DNA of 64,000 bases from Streptomyces sp. NBC_01460 (GCF_036227405.1 NZ_CP109473.1:372001-436000); one strand, 5' to 3'. Counted from the first letter of the stretch, positions 1 to 9,094 are shown. The notes: a model not told the origin generated them from the letters alone. Program-made: numbers and translations.

Positions 1-90
1 CTCGCGGGGAGCTCCGGCCGCCTGCGCGGTCGCCGGGAGAGCGAGGGCGGGAAGCAGGGCCAGGGCGGCGGCTGTGTGCCTCAGGGACAT
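1..90 (-). CDS. Secreted protein, N-terminus only (cut by window edge)
   Basis: Only the first 30 codons are inside the window. They read as a Sec signal peptide: a short start (MSLRHTA), a run of Ala/Leu/Pro, and a likely signal peptidase site after TAQA or AQAA. The start is the ATG at 88-90 on the minus strand. The mature protein lies outside the window, so its function cannot be named. Bases 91-296, between this gene and the next, hold no convincing gene. Confidence 0.6.
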   Translation of the reverse strand, partial: MSLRHTAAALALLPALALPATAQAAGAPRE

Positions 91-296
91 GTGGGCCTCG
101 TCTGTTGCATCGGATGGACGCCGGGAAGCCAATCCTGCGGATTCGGCCCGGACGCGGCCCACGTGTGAGGAGATCGTGAATGTCCGGGGAACGCTCGCCC
201 GCCCTCGGGATCGCACGACCGCTCCGGCCCGGAGCCGGCCACAGGAGTGCGGGCCCGGGCGTTCGCCCCGGCGGCCCGGATGGTACGAAGTCCGGT

Positions 297-893
297 GTGA
301 ACGAACAGAACCGGTCCGCCACCGTTCGCGTGTTCATCGCCCTCGCCCCGCCCGACCACGCGAAGGACGAACTCGCCCGGGTGCTGCGCCCCGCCTATGA
401 CACGCACCCCCGTATGCGGTGGAACCGCATCGAGGACTGGCACATCACCCTGGCGTTCCTCGGGGAGCTTCCCGCCGTGACCGTGCCGCTCCTCCGTAGG
501 CCCCTCGCCGGCCTCGCGGCAGCCCGCCAGCCGCTCCGCCTGGCCTTGCGTGGCGGTGGAGCCTTCGACGACCGGGTGGTGTGGAGCGGGATCGACGGCG
601 ACCTCGACGGACTGCACACCCTCGCGGCGGATGTGCGCACCGTGGTGAGGGGGTGCGGCGTCGCCTTCCCGGACCGCCCCCTGCGCCCCCATCTGACACT
701 GGCCCGCGCCCGGCGGGGCGACCGGTCCTCGGCCACGGAGATCGCTGCGGGCCTCGCCGGTTTCAGCGGCCTGCGGTGGCCCACCGAACGTCTGCACCTG
801 GTCGGGAGCAATGCCGGCCGGAGCAGCGGACCGATCCACTACGGCGACATCGAGGCCTGGGCCCTCGGCGGCGGGACCGGCACACCCTCCTGA
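297..893 (+). CDS. thpR: RNA 2',3'-cyclic phosphodiesterase (2'-5' RNA ligase family)
   Basis: Member of the 2H phosphoesterase family that opens 2',3'-cyclic phosphate ends of RNA; the 2'-5' ligation for which the family was named is reversible and of unclear role in vivo. Both signature HxTx motifs are present, in WHITLAFLGE and in RPHLTLARAR, spaced as in the family, and the length of about 198 residues fits. I start at the GTG at 297, close to where homologues begin (VRVFIALAPP). An ATG at 180 in the same frame has a stronger Shine-Dalgarno (GAGGAG), but it would add about 39 Arg/Pro/Gly-rich residues with no family similarity, so the start is uncertain. The gene is cytoplasmic and convergent with the STAS gene. 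Confidence 0.85.
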   Translation: MNEQNRSATVRVFIALAPPDHAKDELARVLRPAYDTHPRMRWNRIEDWHITLAFLGELPAVTVPLLRRPLAGLAAARQPLRLALRGGGAFDDRVVWSGIDGDLDGLHTLAADVRTVVRGCGVAFPDRPLRPHLTLARARRGDRSSATEIAAGLAGFSGLRWPTERLHLVGSNAGRSSGPIHYGDIEAWALGGGTGTPS

Positions 894-948
894 GGGTCCG
901 CCCCCGACGCACCCGACGTCGCGGAGCTCCGTGGCCGAACCCCTCCGG

Positions 949-1341
949 TCAGGGGGTTTCGAGGCCTTCCGCCGAGTCACCGGGCCGCACGATCCGGTGC
1001 AGCGCCTCGGCCGTGGTCGACAGAGTGGGTATCACGTGAACGACCCCCGTGATGTCCAGCAGTCTCGTCAGGTGGGGTGGCGCGGCAGCCAAGGACAGGG
1101 AGCCGTGGCGGTCCTTGGCGTAGCGCAGGATGCTGATCATGGTGTTGAGGCCGGAGGAGTCGCAGAATTCGACGGGCGCCAGATCGAGGACGAGATGCGG
1201 TCTCCCCTCCCTGATGAGCTCCAGAGCTCTGGTCCGCAGGACAGGCGCACTGTCCACGTCGATCTCACCGGAGACGTGGAGGACCGCGATCGAGTCCGCC
1301 GGGTGCCGGACGGTGAGAATGAGGGGCGAGCTGTGCGTCAT
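949..1341 (-). CDS. STAS-domain anti-sigma factor antagonist
   Basis: A 130-residue single STAS domain. In partner-switching systems an unphosphorylated STAS protein binds the anti-sigma kinase and frees the sigma factor; phosphorylation of a conserved Ser turns it off. Here the phospho-site region is EFCDSSGLNTM, with candidate serines at residues 62-63, preceded by the usual strand HLVLDLAPV. It is divergent from a MarR-type gene and lies 2 kb from a PP2C phosphatase and a SigB/F-type sigma gene, the expected partners. No anti-sigma HATPase kinase gene is present in this stretch. Start ATG at 1341. Confidence 0.85.
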   Translation of the reverse strand: MTHSSPLILTVRHPADSIAVLHVSGEIDVDSAPVLRTRALELIREGRPHLVLDLAPVEFCDSSGLNTMISILRYAKDRHGSLSLAAAPPHLTRLLDITGVVHVIPTLSTTAEALHRIVRPGDSAEGLETP

Positions 1342-1652
1342 GGGTGTCAGTGCTCCAGGCCGGTGGGCGGTCGCCGTCCCGGCAGGAGCGGCGGTGACCG
1401 CTGGAAGATCACGCATCGTAGGTCGACTGCAAAACCGTACCCCATGGCAACTATTGTCATGCGGAAACATACCGGGGCCGATCGCGACCTCCGAAGCCTG
1501 TGACTGACAGGGGTACGATATTCGGGGCGACCAGCGTGCCTCGGAACCTTTGTCCTGGCTTTCCATACGAGCGCATCAAATGCCCGGCTCGTTTGCTCGG
1601 TCCGGTGGCCAGACGGACGAGTGGGACGATTCCGGATCGGAGTGTCATCAAC

Positions 1653-2150
1653 ATGGGCCTGAGCCCCGAACCCGACCACCGGTCCAGGGACATGGCCCGC
1701 GAGGGTTCCGAGTTCGTCGAACTCCTGGAAGTCCTCTGGGAGCACGGCCGCGACGCCGTCCCGACAGGCCCGGTCTCCCCCTCCCAGCTCCGCGTGCTGT
1801 ACACGCTCGACCGGGAGGAGGGCATCAACCTGCGGATGCTCGCCGAGGCCCTGGGATCGGCCTCCCCCTCGGTCAGCCGGCTGTGCGACCGCCTGCAGGC
1901 CACCGGCCTGGTGGAACGCGCACCCAGCCCGGTGAGCCGGAGGGAGCTGGAGCTCCGGCTGACCAGTCACGGCAAGGCATACCTCGTCGATCTGCGTATG
2001 CGCAGGGAAAAGGTACTGATGTCCACCATCGACGCCATGCCGACCAAAGCACGCCGTTCGCTCCTCGAAGGGCTCAGGGCCTTCCGTAACGCGGCTTCGG
2101 CCTCGGGACAGGACAGCGGCGGAGCGAGACCCCTGCGGTCGACCGGGTAG
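1653..2150 (+). CDS. MarR-family transcriptional regulator
   Basis: A 165-residue protein with the MarR winged-helix layout: an N-terminal dimer helix, then PSQLRVLYTLDREEGINLRMLAEALGS (the sensing helix and first part of the HTH), a recognition helix SPSVSRLCDRLQATGLVER, and a wing SPVSRRELELRLTSHG. It probably acts as a ligand-responsive repressor or activator of neighbouring genes. I chose the ATG at 1653; the frame stays open upstream to 1500 but those residues do not look like MarR sequence. The 311-base gap to the divergent STAS gene should hold both promoters and a possible operator, though I could not define a clear palindrome. Confidence 0.85.
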   Translation: MGLSPEPDHRSRDMAREGSEFVELLEVLWEHGRDAVPTGPVSPSQLRVLYTLDREEGINLRMLAEALGSASPSVSRLCDRLQATGLVERAPSPVSRRELELRLTSHGKAYLVDLRMRREKVLMSTIDAMPTKARRSLLEGLRAFRNAASASGQDSGGARPLRSTG

Positions 2151-2185
2151 AACCGGCCGACCGGCCGACGAGGGTTCGGCACACT

Positions 2186-3376
2186 TCACACAGCGGGCGC
2201 ATCGCCGGTGGAGGACTGCCGGCCGAACCAGTCGAGGCAGACCACGAGGGCATCGTCGTCCAGCGGCGCGGCGGACCGGTAGTCCCGCAGATCCCGCAGC
2301 ACGGCCAGTGGCACCTGCTCGGACGGCAGCAAGCGGTGCGCGGAGAGCGACCGCGCCAAGGCGCGCTCCCCGTACCGCTCCCCGGCCGTGGACGCGCCGT
2401 CGTAGACACCGTCACTGCCGATCAGCAGCCGGTCGCCCGGCTCCACACGGAGCCGCTCCGCGACGTACTCGGTCTCCTCGAACATGCCGAGCGGCAGCTG
2501 CGCGTCGAAGTCGACGGCCTCGACACCACGCCCCCTGAGGCGCCACATGCGGGGGGACCCGGCATCCACCGCCTCCATCTCGCCGGTGGCCAGGTCGAAG
2601 CGCAGCAGCAGGACCGACGCGTACAGCGCACCGCGGTGCTGGGCGTAGACGGCCTGGTCGGCGAGGCTGGCCTGGCCGGTAAGGTCGAGGCCGGCGCGCC
2701 GGGCGTTGCGGAGGGCGTTGACGACCAGATTGGTCAACAGGGCGGCCTCCATCCCCTTGCCCATGCCGTTGGTGACGGTGAGCGTGAGGTGGTGGGCCGA
2801 CACCGACCAGTCGAAGTTGTCTCCGAAGATCGCGTACGCGGGCTCCAGATGAGCGCCCAAGGAGAATTCGGGGCGGGACACGGAGCGGCCCGGCAGCAGC
2901 TGCCACTGCATCTCCGCGGCCAGGGTCAGTCGCGTGGCGCGGCGGGCGAGAAGATAGAGGTCGGTGTCCCGCTCGGCGACCAGGATCTCGTGGCCGAGCG
3001 CCTCGCAGATCTGCTGCATCTCCGCGAGGCCCGCCCTGGAGCAGCTCGCCTCCGGACACGTGACGCTGAGCACACCGAGCCGGTCACCCCGGACGGTCAC
3101 CGGCAGATGCGCGGTTGCCGGACCCGGCGCGGTGCGGGGCTCCACATAGGGCTCCTGGGCCCCGAACGCCCGCCCCTGCGGGCTGTCATGGACGGCAACC
3201 GGCTCGGCGAGCGGCACCTCGGACACCACCTGGAGCGTGGTCATGCCGTAGTCGGCGAGCCGCAACTCCACGTTCTCCACGTCGTACTGCTCCCGCAGAG
3301 CCGCCGTGACGACGTCGACGAGCAGGTGAGGTGCGGCTCTGCGCAGCTCCCGCTCGACGGCAGCGAATCTGTCCAC
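2186..3376 (-). CDS. GAF-PP2C (SpoIIE-type) protein serine phosphatase
   Basis: A 396-residue soluble phosphatase. An N-terminal GAF-like region (about residues 10-135) precedes a SpoIIE/RsbU-type PP2C domain (about 150-385). Metal-binding and catalytic signatures visible are MQWQLLP, FGDNFDW (185-190, the usual GDWYD position with Asn and Phe changes), TNGMGKGMEA, LIGSDGVYDG and LDDDALVV. Such enzymes dephosphorylate STAS antagonists to release sigma factors. The GTG at 3376 is preceded by AGGA; longer starts add non-conserved residues. It is divergent from the sigma factor at 3645, and the STAS gene is a plausible substrate source. Confidence 0.85.
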   Translation of the reverse strand: MDRFAAVERELRRAAPHLLVDVVTAALREQYDVENVELRLADYGMTTLQVVSEVPLAEPVAVHDSPQGRAFGAQEPYVEPRTAPGPATAHLPVTVRGDRLGVLSVTCPEASCSRAGLAEMQQICEALGHEILVAERDTDLYLLARRATRLTLAAEMQWQLLPGRSVSRPEFSLGAHLEPAYAIFGDNFDWSVSAHHLTLTVTNGMGKGMEAALLTNLVVNALRNARRAGLDLTGQASLADQAVYAQHRGALYASVLLLRFDLATGEMEAVDAGSPRMWRLRGRGVEAVDFDAQLPLGMFEETEYVAERLRVEPGDRLLIGSDGVYDGASTAGERYGERALARSLSAHRLLPSEQVPLAVLRDLRDYRSAAPLDDDALVVCLDWFGRQSSTGDAPAV

Positions 3377-3644
3377 GTGATCCTGTTTCTCATCGTGCTG
3401 CGCCGGGACCCGGACCGCCCGAGGGGGCCCCGGCCGTCGGCCTCCAGCGTACGGGGCCTGTGCCCGATCCAGCGCGGCGCGCCCGAGAGGTCGCACCGGT
3501 GGCCGGTGATGCTCATCCTACGATGTCCGGAGACAACTGTTTCCACACAGCAAGAAAATTTGGCCTCATCACGCATGGGCCCCCCGACTCCGGGAAGGGG
3601 CTCGTCAGTAAGCGCGCTCAGCACGAGCAAAGGGTGGGAACGAA

Positions 3645-4532
3645 ATGACCGCTGAACTGACTGCCGGGACCATATCGACTGACCGCGTGTCAGCCGCGAA
3701 GGTGTCGCCCGAGCGTGTCGGGGAACTGCCCTGGATCGAGGACACGGGCAAGGTGACCCCGAAGGACGCCCGCGCCCTGTCGACGCTGTTCTTCGAGCAG
3801 CTGCAGGTCCTGGAGGAGGGCACGCACGAGTACCAGTACGCGCGCAACACCCTCATCGAGATGAACATCTCCCTGGTCCGGTTCGCCGCGCGCCGCTTCC
3901 GCAACCGGGGCAGCGGTGACATGGAGGACATCACCCAGGTCGGAACGATCGGCCTCATCAAGGCCATCGACCGTTTCGAACTCTCCCGGGAGGTCGAGTT
4001 CGCCACCTTCGCCGTCCCCTACATCGTCGGCGAGATCAAGCGCTTCTTCCGTGACACCACATGGGCCGTGCACGTCCCCCGCCGTCTGCAGGAGCTGCGG
4101 GTGGAACTGGCGAAGGCGAAGGACGAACTCGCCACCCTCCTGGACCGTGACCCGACGGCGCGGGAACTGGCCGAGCACATGGGCCTCACCGAGGACGAGG
4201 TCATCGAGGGCATCATCGCGTCGAACGGCTACACCGCGGGCTCGCTGGACCTGCCGACGAGCACCGGCGAGACCACGGGCTCGGCGACCCGTACCTTCGC
4301 CGACATCCTCGGCGAGCCCGACTCCGCCATGGAGACCGTGGAGAACCTGCACGCTCTCGCCCCGCTGATGGAGCAGCTCGACGACCGTGAGCGCCGCATG
4401 ATCGAGATGCGCTTCGGCCAGGAGATGACGCAGGCGCAGATCGGCGCCGAACTGGGCGTCTCCCAGATGCACGTCTCCCGTCTCCTCACACGGACGCTCG
4501 GCAAGCTCCGCACCGGCCTTCTGGCGCTGTAA
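3645..4532 (+). CDS. SigB/SigF/SigG-family RNA polymerase sigma factor
   Basis: A 295-residue group 3 sigma-70 factor. Region 2 contains DITQVGTIGLIKAIDRFE and a -10-recognition stretch ending RFFRDTTWAVHVPRR, a sequence typical of actinomycete stress and sporulation sigma factors. Region 3 has ARELAEHMGLTEDEVIEGI. Region 4 ends in the helix-turn-helix MTQAQIGAELGVSQMHVSRL. Streptomyces encode several paralogues (SigB, F, G, H and others), and I cannot say which one this is. The divergent PP2C phosphatase and nearby STAS antagonist suggest partner-switching control. Bases 3377-3644 contain both promoters; I see no clear self-recognised promoter. Confidence 0.9.
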   Translation: MTAELTAGTISTDRVSAAKVSPERVGELPWIEDTGKVTPKDARALSTLFFEQLQVLEEGTHEYQYARNTLIEMNISLVRFAARRFRNRGSGDMEDITQVGTIGLIKAIDRFELSREVEFATFAVPYIVGEIKRFFRDTTWAVHVPRRLQELRVELAKAKDELATLLDRDPTARELAEHMGLTEDEVIEGIIASNGYTAGSLDLPTSTGETTGSATRTFADILGEPDSAMETVENLHALAPLMEQLDDRERRMIEMRFGQEMTQAQIGAELGVSQMHVSRLLTRTLGKLRTGLLAL

Positions 4533-4597
4533 CCACGGGTCCGCCGTTCTCCGGGCCCTGGCTCGTCGGCGGCGGCCGAACGGTCTACGGTTCCCGG

Positions 4598-5251
4598 ATG
4601 CGCATGTATCTCTCGTCGTTCCGCACCGGTGACGCCCCGGACCGGTTGCTGGCGCTCCTGGACGAACCGGCCCGCACGAGCGAGGTGGCCGTGATCGTCA
4701 ACGCACTCGACGCGCTGCCCGGGGAGGAGCGGCAGGCGGCGCTCGAACGGGAGATCGACGCACTCACCGCACTCGGCCTGCGCCCGGTCGAACTGGACCT
4801 CCGGGCGTTCTTCGACGAACCGTCCGCTCGAGCGGCCGAAGCGCTGAGCCGGTTCCCGCTGGTCTGGGTCCGCGGGGGAAACGTCTTCGTCCTGCGCCAC
4901 GCGCTCGCTCGCAGCGGCGCGGACCTCGCGCTGACCGACCTGCTGCGGCGCGACGCGATCGTCTATGCCGGTTACAGCGCCGGAGCATGTGTCCTCGCAC
5001 CCGACCTGCACGGTCTGGAACGCTGCGACGACCCTCGAGCGGTCCTGGCGGCCTACGGCGCTCCCGCCCGCCGGGACGGCCTCGCCCTGCTCGACTACGT
5101 CGTGGTGCCGCACATCGACTCCCCCGGCCACCCCGAGAGCGAGGTTCTGGGTACGGTCGCCGAGCTCTACCGGGCCGCGGGGACACCTCATCAGCCCCTT
5201 CGTGACGGCCAGGCCATCGTCATCAACGGTGGGAGCACCGAGATCCACTGA
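4598..5251 (+). CDS. Peptidase S51-like (peptidase E family) protein
   Basis: A 217-residue protein of the S51 / class I glutamine amidotransferase-like fold, which includes dipeptidase E and cyanophycinase. The nucleophile elbow is YAGYSAGAC with the catalytic Ser at residue 127, following the conserved IVYAGYSAGA strand-turn, and VWVRGGNVFVLRHAL matches the GGN motif upstream. A downstream VVPHIDSPGH gives a candidate His. It probably hydrolyses a small Asp-containing peptide in the cytoplasm; the substrate is not known. It follows the sigma gene by 65 bases and may be co-transcribed with it. Confidence 0.75.
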   Translation: MRMYLSSFRTGDAPDRLLALLDEPARTSEVAVIVNALDALPGEERQAALEREIDALTALGLRPVELDLRAFFDEPSARAAEALSRFPLVWVRGGNVFVLRHALARSGADLALTDLLRRDAIVYAGYSAGACVLAPDLHGLERCDDPRAVLAAYGAPARRDGLALLDYVVVPHIDSPGHPESEVLGTVAELYRAAGTPHQPLRDGQAIVINGGSTEIH

Positions 5252-5337
5252 CGTCCCTCCCCTTCCGCCGAGCCGCGCCTGACCGGACCGCTTCTCCGGC
5301 GGCCGGACTGTCGGTGCCGGGTGCGAGACTTCCGGGC

Positions 5338-5937
5338 ATGACCGAACCGGATCCGAAAGCGGAGCTCCTGCGTTACCTGCAGGACGGACGCGACGCCCTC
5401 CTGTGGAAGCTCGACGGACTCACGGAGTACGACGTGCGCCGCCCGCTGACCCCGACGGGCACGAATCTGCTGGGCCTGGTCAAGCATGTCGCCGGCGTCG
5501 AGCTCGGATACTTCGGCGACACGTTCGGGCGGCCCTTCTTCGGCGAGCGGCCACCGCCCTGGTGGTACACGGAGGACGCGGGGGCCAACGCGGACATGTG
5601 GGCCACGGCGGACGAGTCGCGGGAAGAGATCGTCGGCTTGTACCGCACGGCGTGGGAGCACTCCGACAGCACGATCGAGTCCCTGGCCCTCGACGCGGTC
5701 GGTCATGTCCCGTGGTGGCCGGAGGAGCGCGCGGAGGTGACCCTGCACCACATCCTGGTACGCGTGATCTCCGACACCCAGCGCCACGCGGGCCACGCCG
5801 ACATCGTGCGGGAGCTCATCGACGGAACGGCCGGTCACTCGGAGGGCTCGGACAACCTGCCGAGCGAGGATCAGGCATGGTGGGCGAACCACCGGCGCCG
5901 GCTGGAGCGTGTCGCGAGAGAGGCCGGCAGCGACTGA
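5338..5937 (+). CDS. DinB-family (DUF664) putative thiol transferase-like protein
   Basis: A 199-residue four-helix-bundle DinB/DUF664 protein. Visible family features are NLLGLVKHVAGVELGYF near residue 45 and LHHILVRVISDTQRHAGHADIV near 140, which carry the histidines that would form the metal site. In mycothiol-producing bacteria such proteins are thought to be metal-dependent thiol transferases or isomerases, but the substrate of this one is unknown. I start at the ATG at 5338; a start at 5314 adds eight residues and has weaker support. Two more DinB genes occur at about 41 and 42.6 kb. Confidence 0.8.
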   Translation: MTEPDPKAELLRYLQDGRDALLWKLDGLTEYDVRRPLTPTGTNLLGLVKHVAGVELGYFGDTFGRPFFGERPPPWWYTEDAGANADMWATADESREEIVGLYRTAWEHSDSTIESLALDAVGHVPWWPEERAEVTLHHILVRVISDTQRHAGHADIVRELIDGTAGHSEGSDNLPSEDQAWWANHRRRLERVAREAGSD

Positions 5938-5970
5938 CCCACCTGCCGCCGCCGGCCCCTCGCCTCCGGT

Positions 5971-7041
5971 CTACTCGAAGAACTTCAGACTCCAGCCGGT
6001 GTCGGTGTTCGGCCCGGGGACGTTGGCGCGGCTGTAGGTGCTGTTGCCCCACCAGGTGAACGTGCCCGTGTACCAGTACCGGTTCTCCCACGCGTACGGC
6101 GTGCCCTTCGGCACCGCGTGGAACATCGACGGGAACTTCGGGCCGGCGGGCGGGCTCGTGCCGATGTCCCCGTCGAGCAGGACGAAGCTGTGGTGGCCGG
6201 GGCCGTTGACGTGCAGCGTCGGGTCCCAGCCCGCCATCATCGTCGCACGGTTGGATCCGAACAGGCAGCCGTTGGACTTGTACCAGTCCCATACGTAGGT
6301 CGGGTCGCCGCCGGCGCGCAGCCTGAGGTCGGCCAGGCAGTACTGGTCGCTCCAGCTGCCGTTGGCCGAGTACACGATGTGCAGTTGGCCGTTCGGGTCC
6401 TTGATGGGCTCGGGGCCCTCGTTGATGAACGGGTTGCCGACGACGCGTTCCCAGCTCTCCCTGGGCTGCGAGATGACGTACCGGGCTCCGGTCGGTGTGG
6501 TCGGGCTGCTCATCCGGGTGATGTAGAGGTTCTGCTCGACGTTGGTGCCACCGGCCCATCCGGACCAGACGAACCAGCGCTGCCCGTTGAAGGTGAACAG
6601 GGCCCCGTCGATGGCCCACCTGTCGTCCGGCAGGGCCAGTTTCGTCTCGGCGGTGTAGCCGCTGTCCCGCGCGGTCGAGCTGATCACGTACATCCGGTGG
6701 GCCGCGCCACGGCCGGCGGAGAAGTAGATGTAGTAGCGGCCGCCGTCGACGACGACCTCCGGTGCCCAGACCTCACCGAGACCACGGGTGTCGGACCAGA
6801 CCTGCCGGGCGGCGGCCGAGGCCAGTGCCGCGGTCGACGAGGCCTGCCGTACGGCGATGCCGCCACCGGTGGACTGCACCGAGACGTAGGTGCTCCCGAC
6901 CCTCAGCACGCTGGGATCCGCCGCCCGGAGGCCGGTCTGCTCGGCCCGGGCGGGCTCCGCGGACGACACCGACATCACCAGGAGAAGGACGCCGGACAGC
7001 GCGAGGGCCGCGGCACCGTACAGACTGCGAAAGCGTTTCAT
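5971..7041 (-). CDS. Secreted glycoside hydrolase family 43 (likely exo-alpha-1,5-L-arabinofuranosidase)
   Basis: A 356-residue protein with a Sec signal peptide (hydrophobic core about 9-27, cleavage after ARA) and a single five-bladed GH43 domain. The three acidic residues of the clan are in place: ADPSVLR (Asp 42, general base), WAIDGALF (Asp 145, pKa modulator) and NPFINEGPEP (Glu 208, general acid). No carbohydrate-binding module follows. The partner GH93 exo-arabinanase lies divergently across an operator, and a LacI/ABC/GH2 cluster follows, so arabinan side chains of pectin are the best guess. The ATG at 7041 begins directly before the signal peptide. Confidence 0.85.
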   Translation of the reverse strand: MKRFRSLYGAAALALSGVLLLVMSVSSAEPARAEQTGLRAADPSVLRVGSTYVSVQSTGGGIAVRQASSTAALASAAARQVWSDTRGLGEVWAPEVVVDGGRYYIYFSAGRGAAHRMYVISSTARDSGYTAETKLALPDDRWAIDGALFTFNGQRWFVWSGWAGGTNVEQNLYITRMSSPTTPTGARYVISQPRESWERVVGNPFINEGPEPIKDPNGQLHIVYSANGSWSDQYCLADLRLRAGGDPTYVWDWYKSNGCLFGSNRATMMAGWDPTLHVNGPGHHSFVLLDGDIGTSPPAGPKFPSMFHAVPKGTPYAWENRYWYTGTFTWWGNSTYSRANVPGPNTDTGWSLKFFE

Positions 7042-7083
7042 GGCCTCGTTCCCTGGTTGGCCGCCGCCGCTTCGACGCCGACA

Positions 7084-7098
7084 TTTACATCGATGGAA
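7084..7098. promoter_or_regulatory. LacI-type operator copy 1 (TTTACATCGATGGAA)
   Basis: A near-palindrome around ATCGAT; only one base departs from TTACATCGATGTAA. It lies 43 bases upstream of the GH43 start and just downstream of that gene's predicted -10. The same core recurs at 14450-14463 beside the LacI-family regulator gene, so it is the likely binding site of that regulator. Confidence 0.7.
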
Positions 7099-7110
7099 GA
7101 GCGCCGTAAC

Positions 7111-7139
7111 ATCATCGTGACTAGCCCTGGACATGTCAA
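7111..7139 (-). promoter_or_regulatory. Predicted sigma-70-type promoter of the GH43 gene
   Basis: On the minus strand TTGACA (7134-7139) is followed by a 17-base spacer and GATGAT (7111-7116). The expected start near 7104 places operator copy 1 at about +6 to +20, a classical repressor position. The promoter for the divergent GH93 gene was not identified. Confidence 0.45.
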
Positions 7140-7269
7140 TCCTCCGGAACTCCCCCGCCCTGTACACGGGCCGCGACGGCAGCGGCTGCTTCGGCGTGCC
7201 TCCCGGCACCCTCCGGTCCCGTCGGCGTGAGGCTTCCGCCGCGCAGCACCCCGAGGAAGGAAGAACCCC

Positions 7270-9072
7270 GTGATCCGATTACGCGCCGCCCAACCCCGTA
7301 CACACCGCCGGCCGCTCGCGGAAGCAGCCTCCACCGCGGCATCCGAGGCCGGCACCCGGACGGCGGGAGCCTCTCCCGGAGCCCGGCGGTGGGCCGGGAG
7401 AGTGGCGGCGGCCGTCGGCCTCCTGGCGCTGACGCTCCCCTGGTCCACCCCGGCGGCCGTGTCCGCACCCGTACCGGCGACCCAGGCCGCCGCCGGCCGT
7501 GCGTCGGCCGGCGGCGTGCCGTCGGGAGAACTCTCCGCGGTGGCGACCGGTACGCCACTGCGGAACGGCACCGGCCTGTACCCTCGCGCCGTCCGGCTCG
7601 CTCACAACGGCGCGGCGAACGGTCGTGTCCTGGCGAGCGTCGTCACCTTCGACGGCAACAACGGCGTCGGCGCCCTCCACGAGAGCACCGACGCGGGAAC
7701 GACCTTCAGGGAGGTCGGCAGGGTCGCCGACCCGGAGTCCGCCGGGGGCCAGGGCCTGTGCTGCACCACGCTGTTCGAGCTCCCCCGGCAGGTCGGCGGC
7801 CTGCCCGCCGGGACACTGCTCTGGGCCTCCTCCGCCGGGCAGGACGAGAGCAACCGCCGTATGTCCCTCCGCGTCTGGCGCAGCAACGACATCGGCCGCA
7901 CCTGGTCCTATCTGTCGTCCTGCGCCTCGGCGACGGGAACGGGCGGCCTGTGGGAGCCGGAGTTCTCCGTGGCGGCGGACGGGGCCCTGGTCTGCCACTA
8001 CGCCGACGAGACGGATCCCGCGCACAGTCAGAAGCTGTCCGCCGCCCGCAGCTACGACGGCGTCCACTGGCAGGACCGGCGTGACGTCGTGGCAAGCGGC
8101 TGGACCCCCGACCGGCCGGGCATGCCGGTCGTCAGGAAGCTCCCGGACTCCACCTACTTCATGAGCTACGAGATCTGCAACCCCGGCGGCCAGTACCAGT
8201 GCGTGGTCCACTACCGGACCTCGGCGGACGGATGGAACTGGGGCGACCCCGCGCACCTGGGCTTCCGGCCGGAGACCGTCGACGGCAAGTACTTCCGCGC
8301 GGCACCGACCATCGCCTGGTCCCCGTCACCGGGCGGCGGCGCCAACGGCAGGATCCTGCTGATCGGGCAGAGGCTGCTGAACCGGGACGGCAGCACAGCG
8401 GCGGACAGCGGCAGGACCATCCTGGCCAACACGGAGAACGGGACCGGCCCGTGGTACGAGATCGAATCCCCCGTGAAGGTCACCGACCCAGGTGTGAACT
8501 ACTGCCAGAACTACAGCTCTCCCCTGGTGCCGTCGGCGGACGGCGCCCAGGTGCTGCAGATCGCCACGGACTGGGACGGCACCGTGTGCCGGCCCTACTT
8601 CGCGACCGGCCGGACCACCGGAAGCGGTGACGCGGCGGGGGTGGCGGACGGGGCGGTCCACCGCTTGGTGAACGCGAACAGCGGGCACTGCCTCGACGTG
8701 GCCGGCGACTCCCGTGCGGTGGGCGGCAACGTCCAGCAGTGGACGTGCAACGGTCTCGGCCCGCAGGACTGGCTGGTGAAGGCGCGCGGCGACGGCCGTT
8801 ACACGCTCACCGGACGCAACAGCGGGCACTGCCTGGACGTCGAGAACGGTTCGGCGGTGCCCGGCGCCGACGTCCGGCAGTGGTCGTGCAACAGCCAGGC
8901 GGCGCAGGACTGGCGGCTCCAGAACGTCGGCCGCGGGTACTACCGGCTGGTCTCCGGCGCGAGCGGCCAGTGCCTCGACGTGGCGAGCGGGTCCCGCGAG
9001 CCCGGGGGCGACGTCCGCCAGTGGACGTGCAACGGCCTCCAGCCGCAGATCTGGCGTCTCGAACGGCGCTGA
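7270..9072 (+). CDS. Secreted GH93-like exo-arabinanase with ricin-type CBM13
   Basis: A 600-residue secreted protein. A long Arg-rich leader precedes a hydrophobic signal core near residues 44-62. Residues about 80-455 form a six-bladed sialidase-like propeller with BNR-like turns (ESTDAGTTF, SNDIGRTW) and the motif GGLWEPEF (229-231 acidic), which fits GH93 exo-1,5-alpha-L-arabinanases rather than sialidases. Residues about 465-600 are a three-repeat CBM13 with QxW-type motifs (QQWTCNG, RQWSCNS, RQWTCNG). The GTG start at 7270 has a GAGGAAGG Shine-Dalgarno. Codon 4 is TTA (7279-7281), implying dependence on the bldA tRNA. The exact glycosidase specificity is inferred. Confidence 0.75.
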   Translation: MIRLRAAQPRTHRRPLAEAASTAASEAGTRTAGASPGARRWAGRVAAAVGLLALTLPWSTPAAVSAPVPATQAAAGRASAGGVPSGELSAVATGTPLRNGTGLYPRAVRLAHNGAANGRVLASVVTFDGNNGVGALHESTDAGTTFREVGRVADPESAGGQGLCCTTLFELPRQVGGLPAGTLLWASSAGQDESNRRMSLRVWRSNDIGRTWSYLSSCASATGTGGLWEPEFSVAADGALVCHYADETDPAHSQKLSAARSYDGVHWQDRRDVVASGWTPDRPGMPVVRKLPDSTYFMSYEICNPGGQYQCVVHYRTSADGWNWGDPAHLGFRPETVDGKYFRAAPTIAWSPSPGGGANGRILLIGQRLLNRDGSTAADSGRTILANTENGTGPWYEIESPVKVTDPGVNYCQNYSSPLVPSADGAQVLQIATDWDGTVCRPYFATGRTTGSGDAAGVADGAVHRLVNANSGHCLDVAGDSRAVGGNVQQWTCNGLGPQDWLVKARGDGRYTLTGRNSGHCLDVENGSAVPGADVRQWSCNSQAAQDWRLQNVGRGYYRLVSGASGQCLDVASGSREPGGDVRQWTCNGLQPQIWRLERR

Positions 9073-9094
9073 GCCGGCCGGCGGAGCGGAAACT

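Noticed and set aside
7270..9072. Sialidase assignment for the GH93 gene
   Set aside because: BNR-like turns suggest a sialidase fold, but the usual Arg triad and FRIP motif are not seen, while WEPEF and the arabinan gene neighbourhood fit GH93 better.
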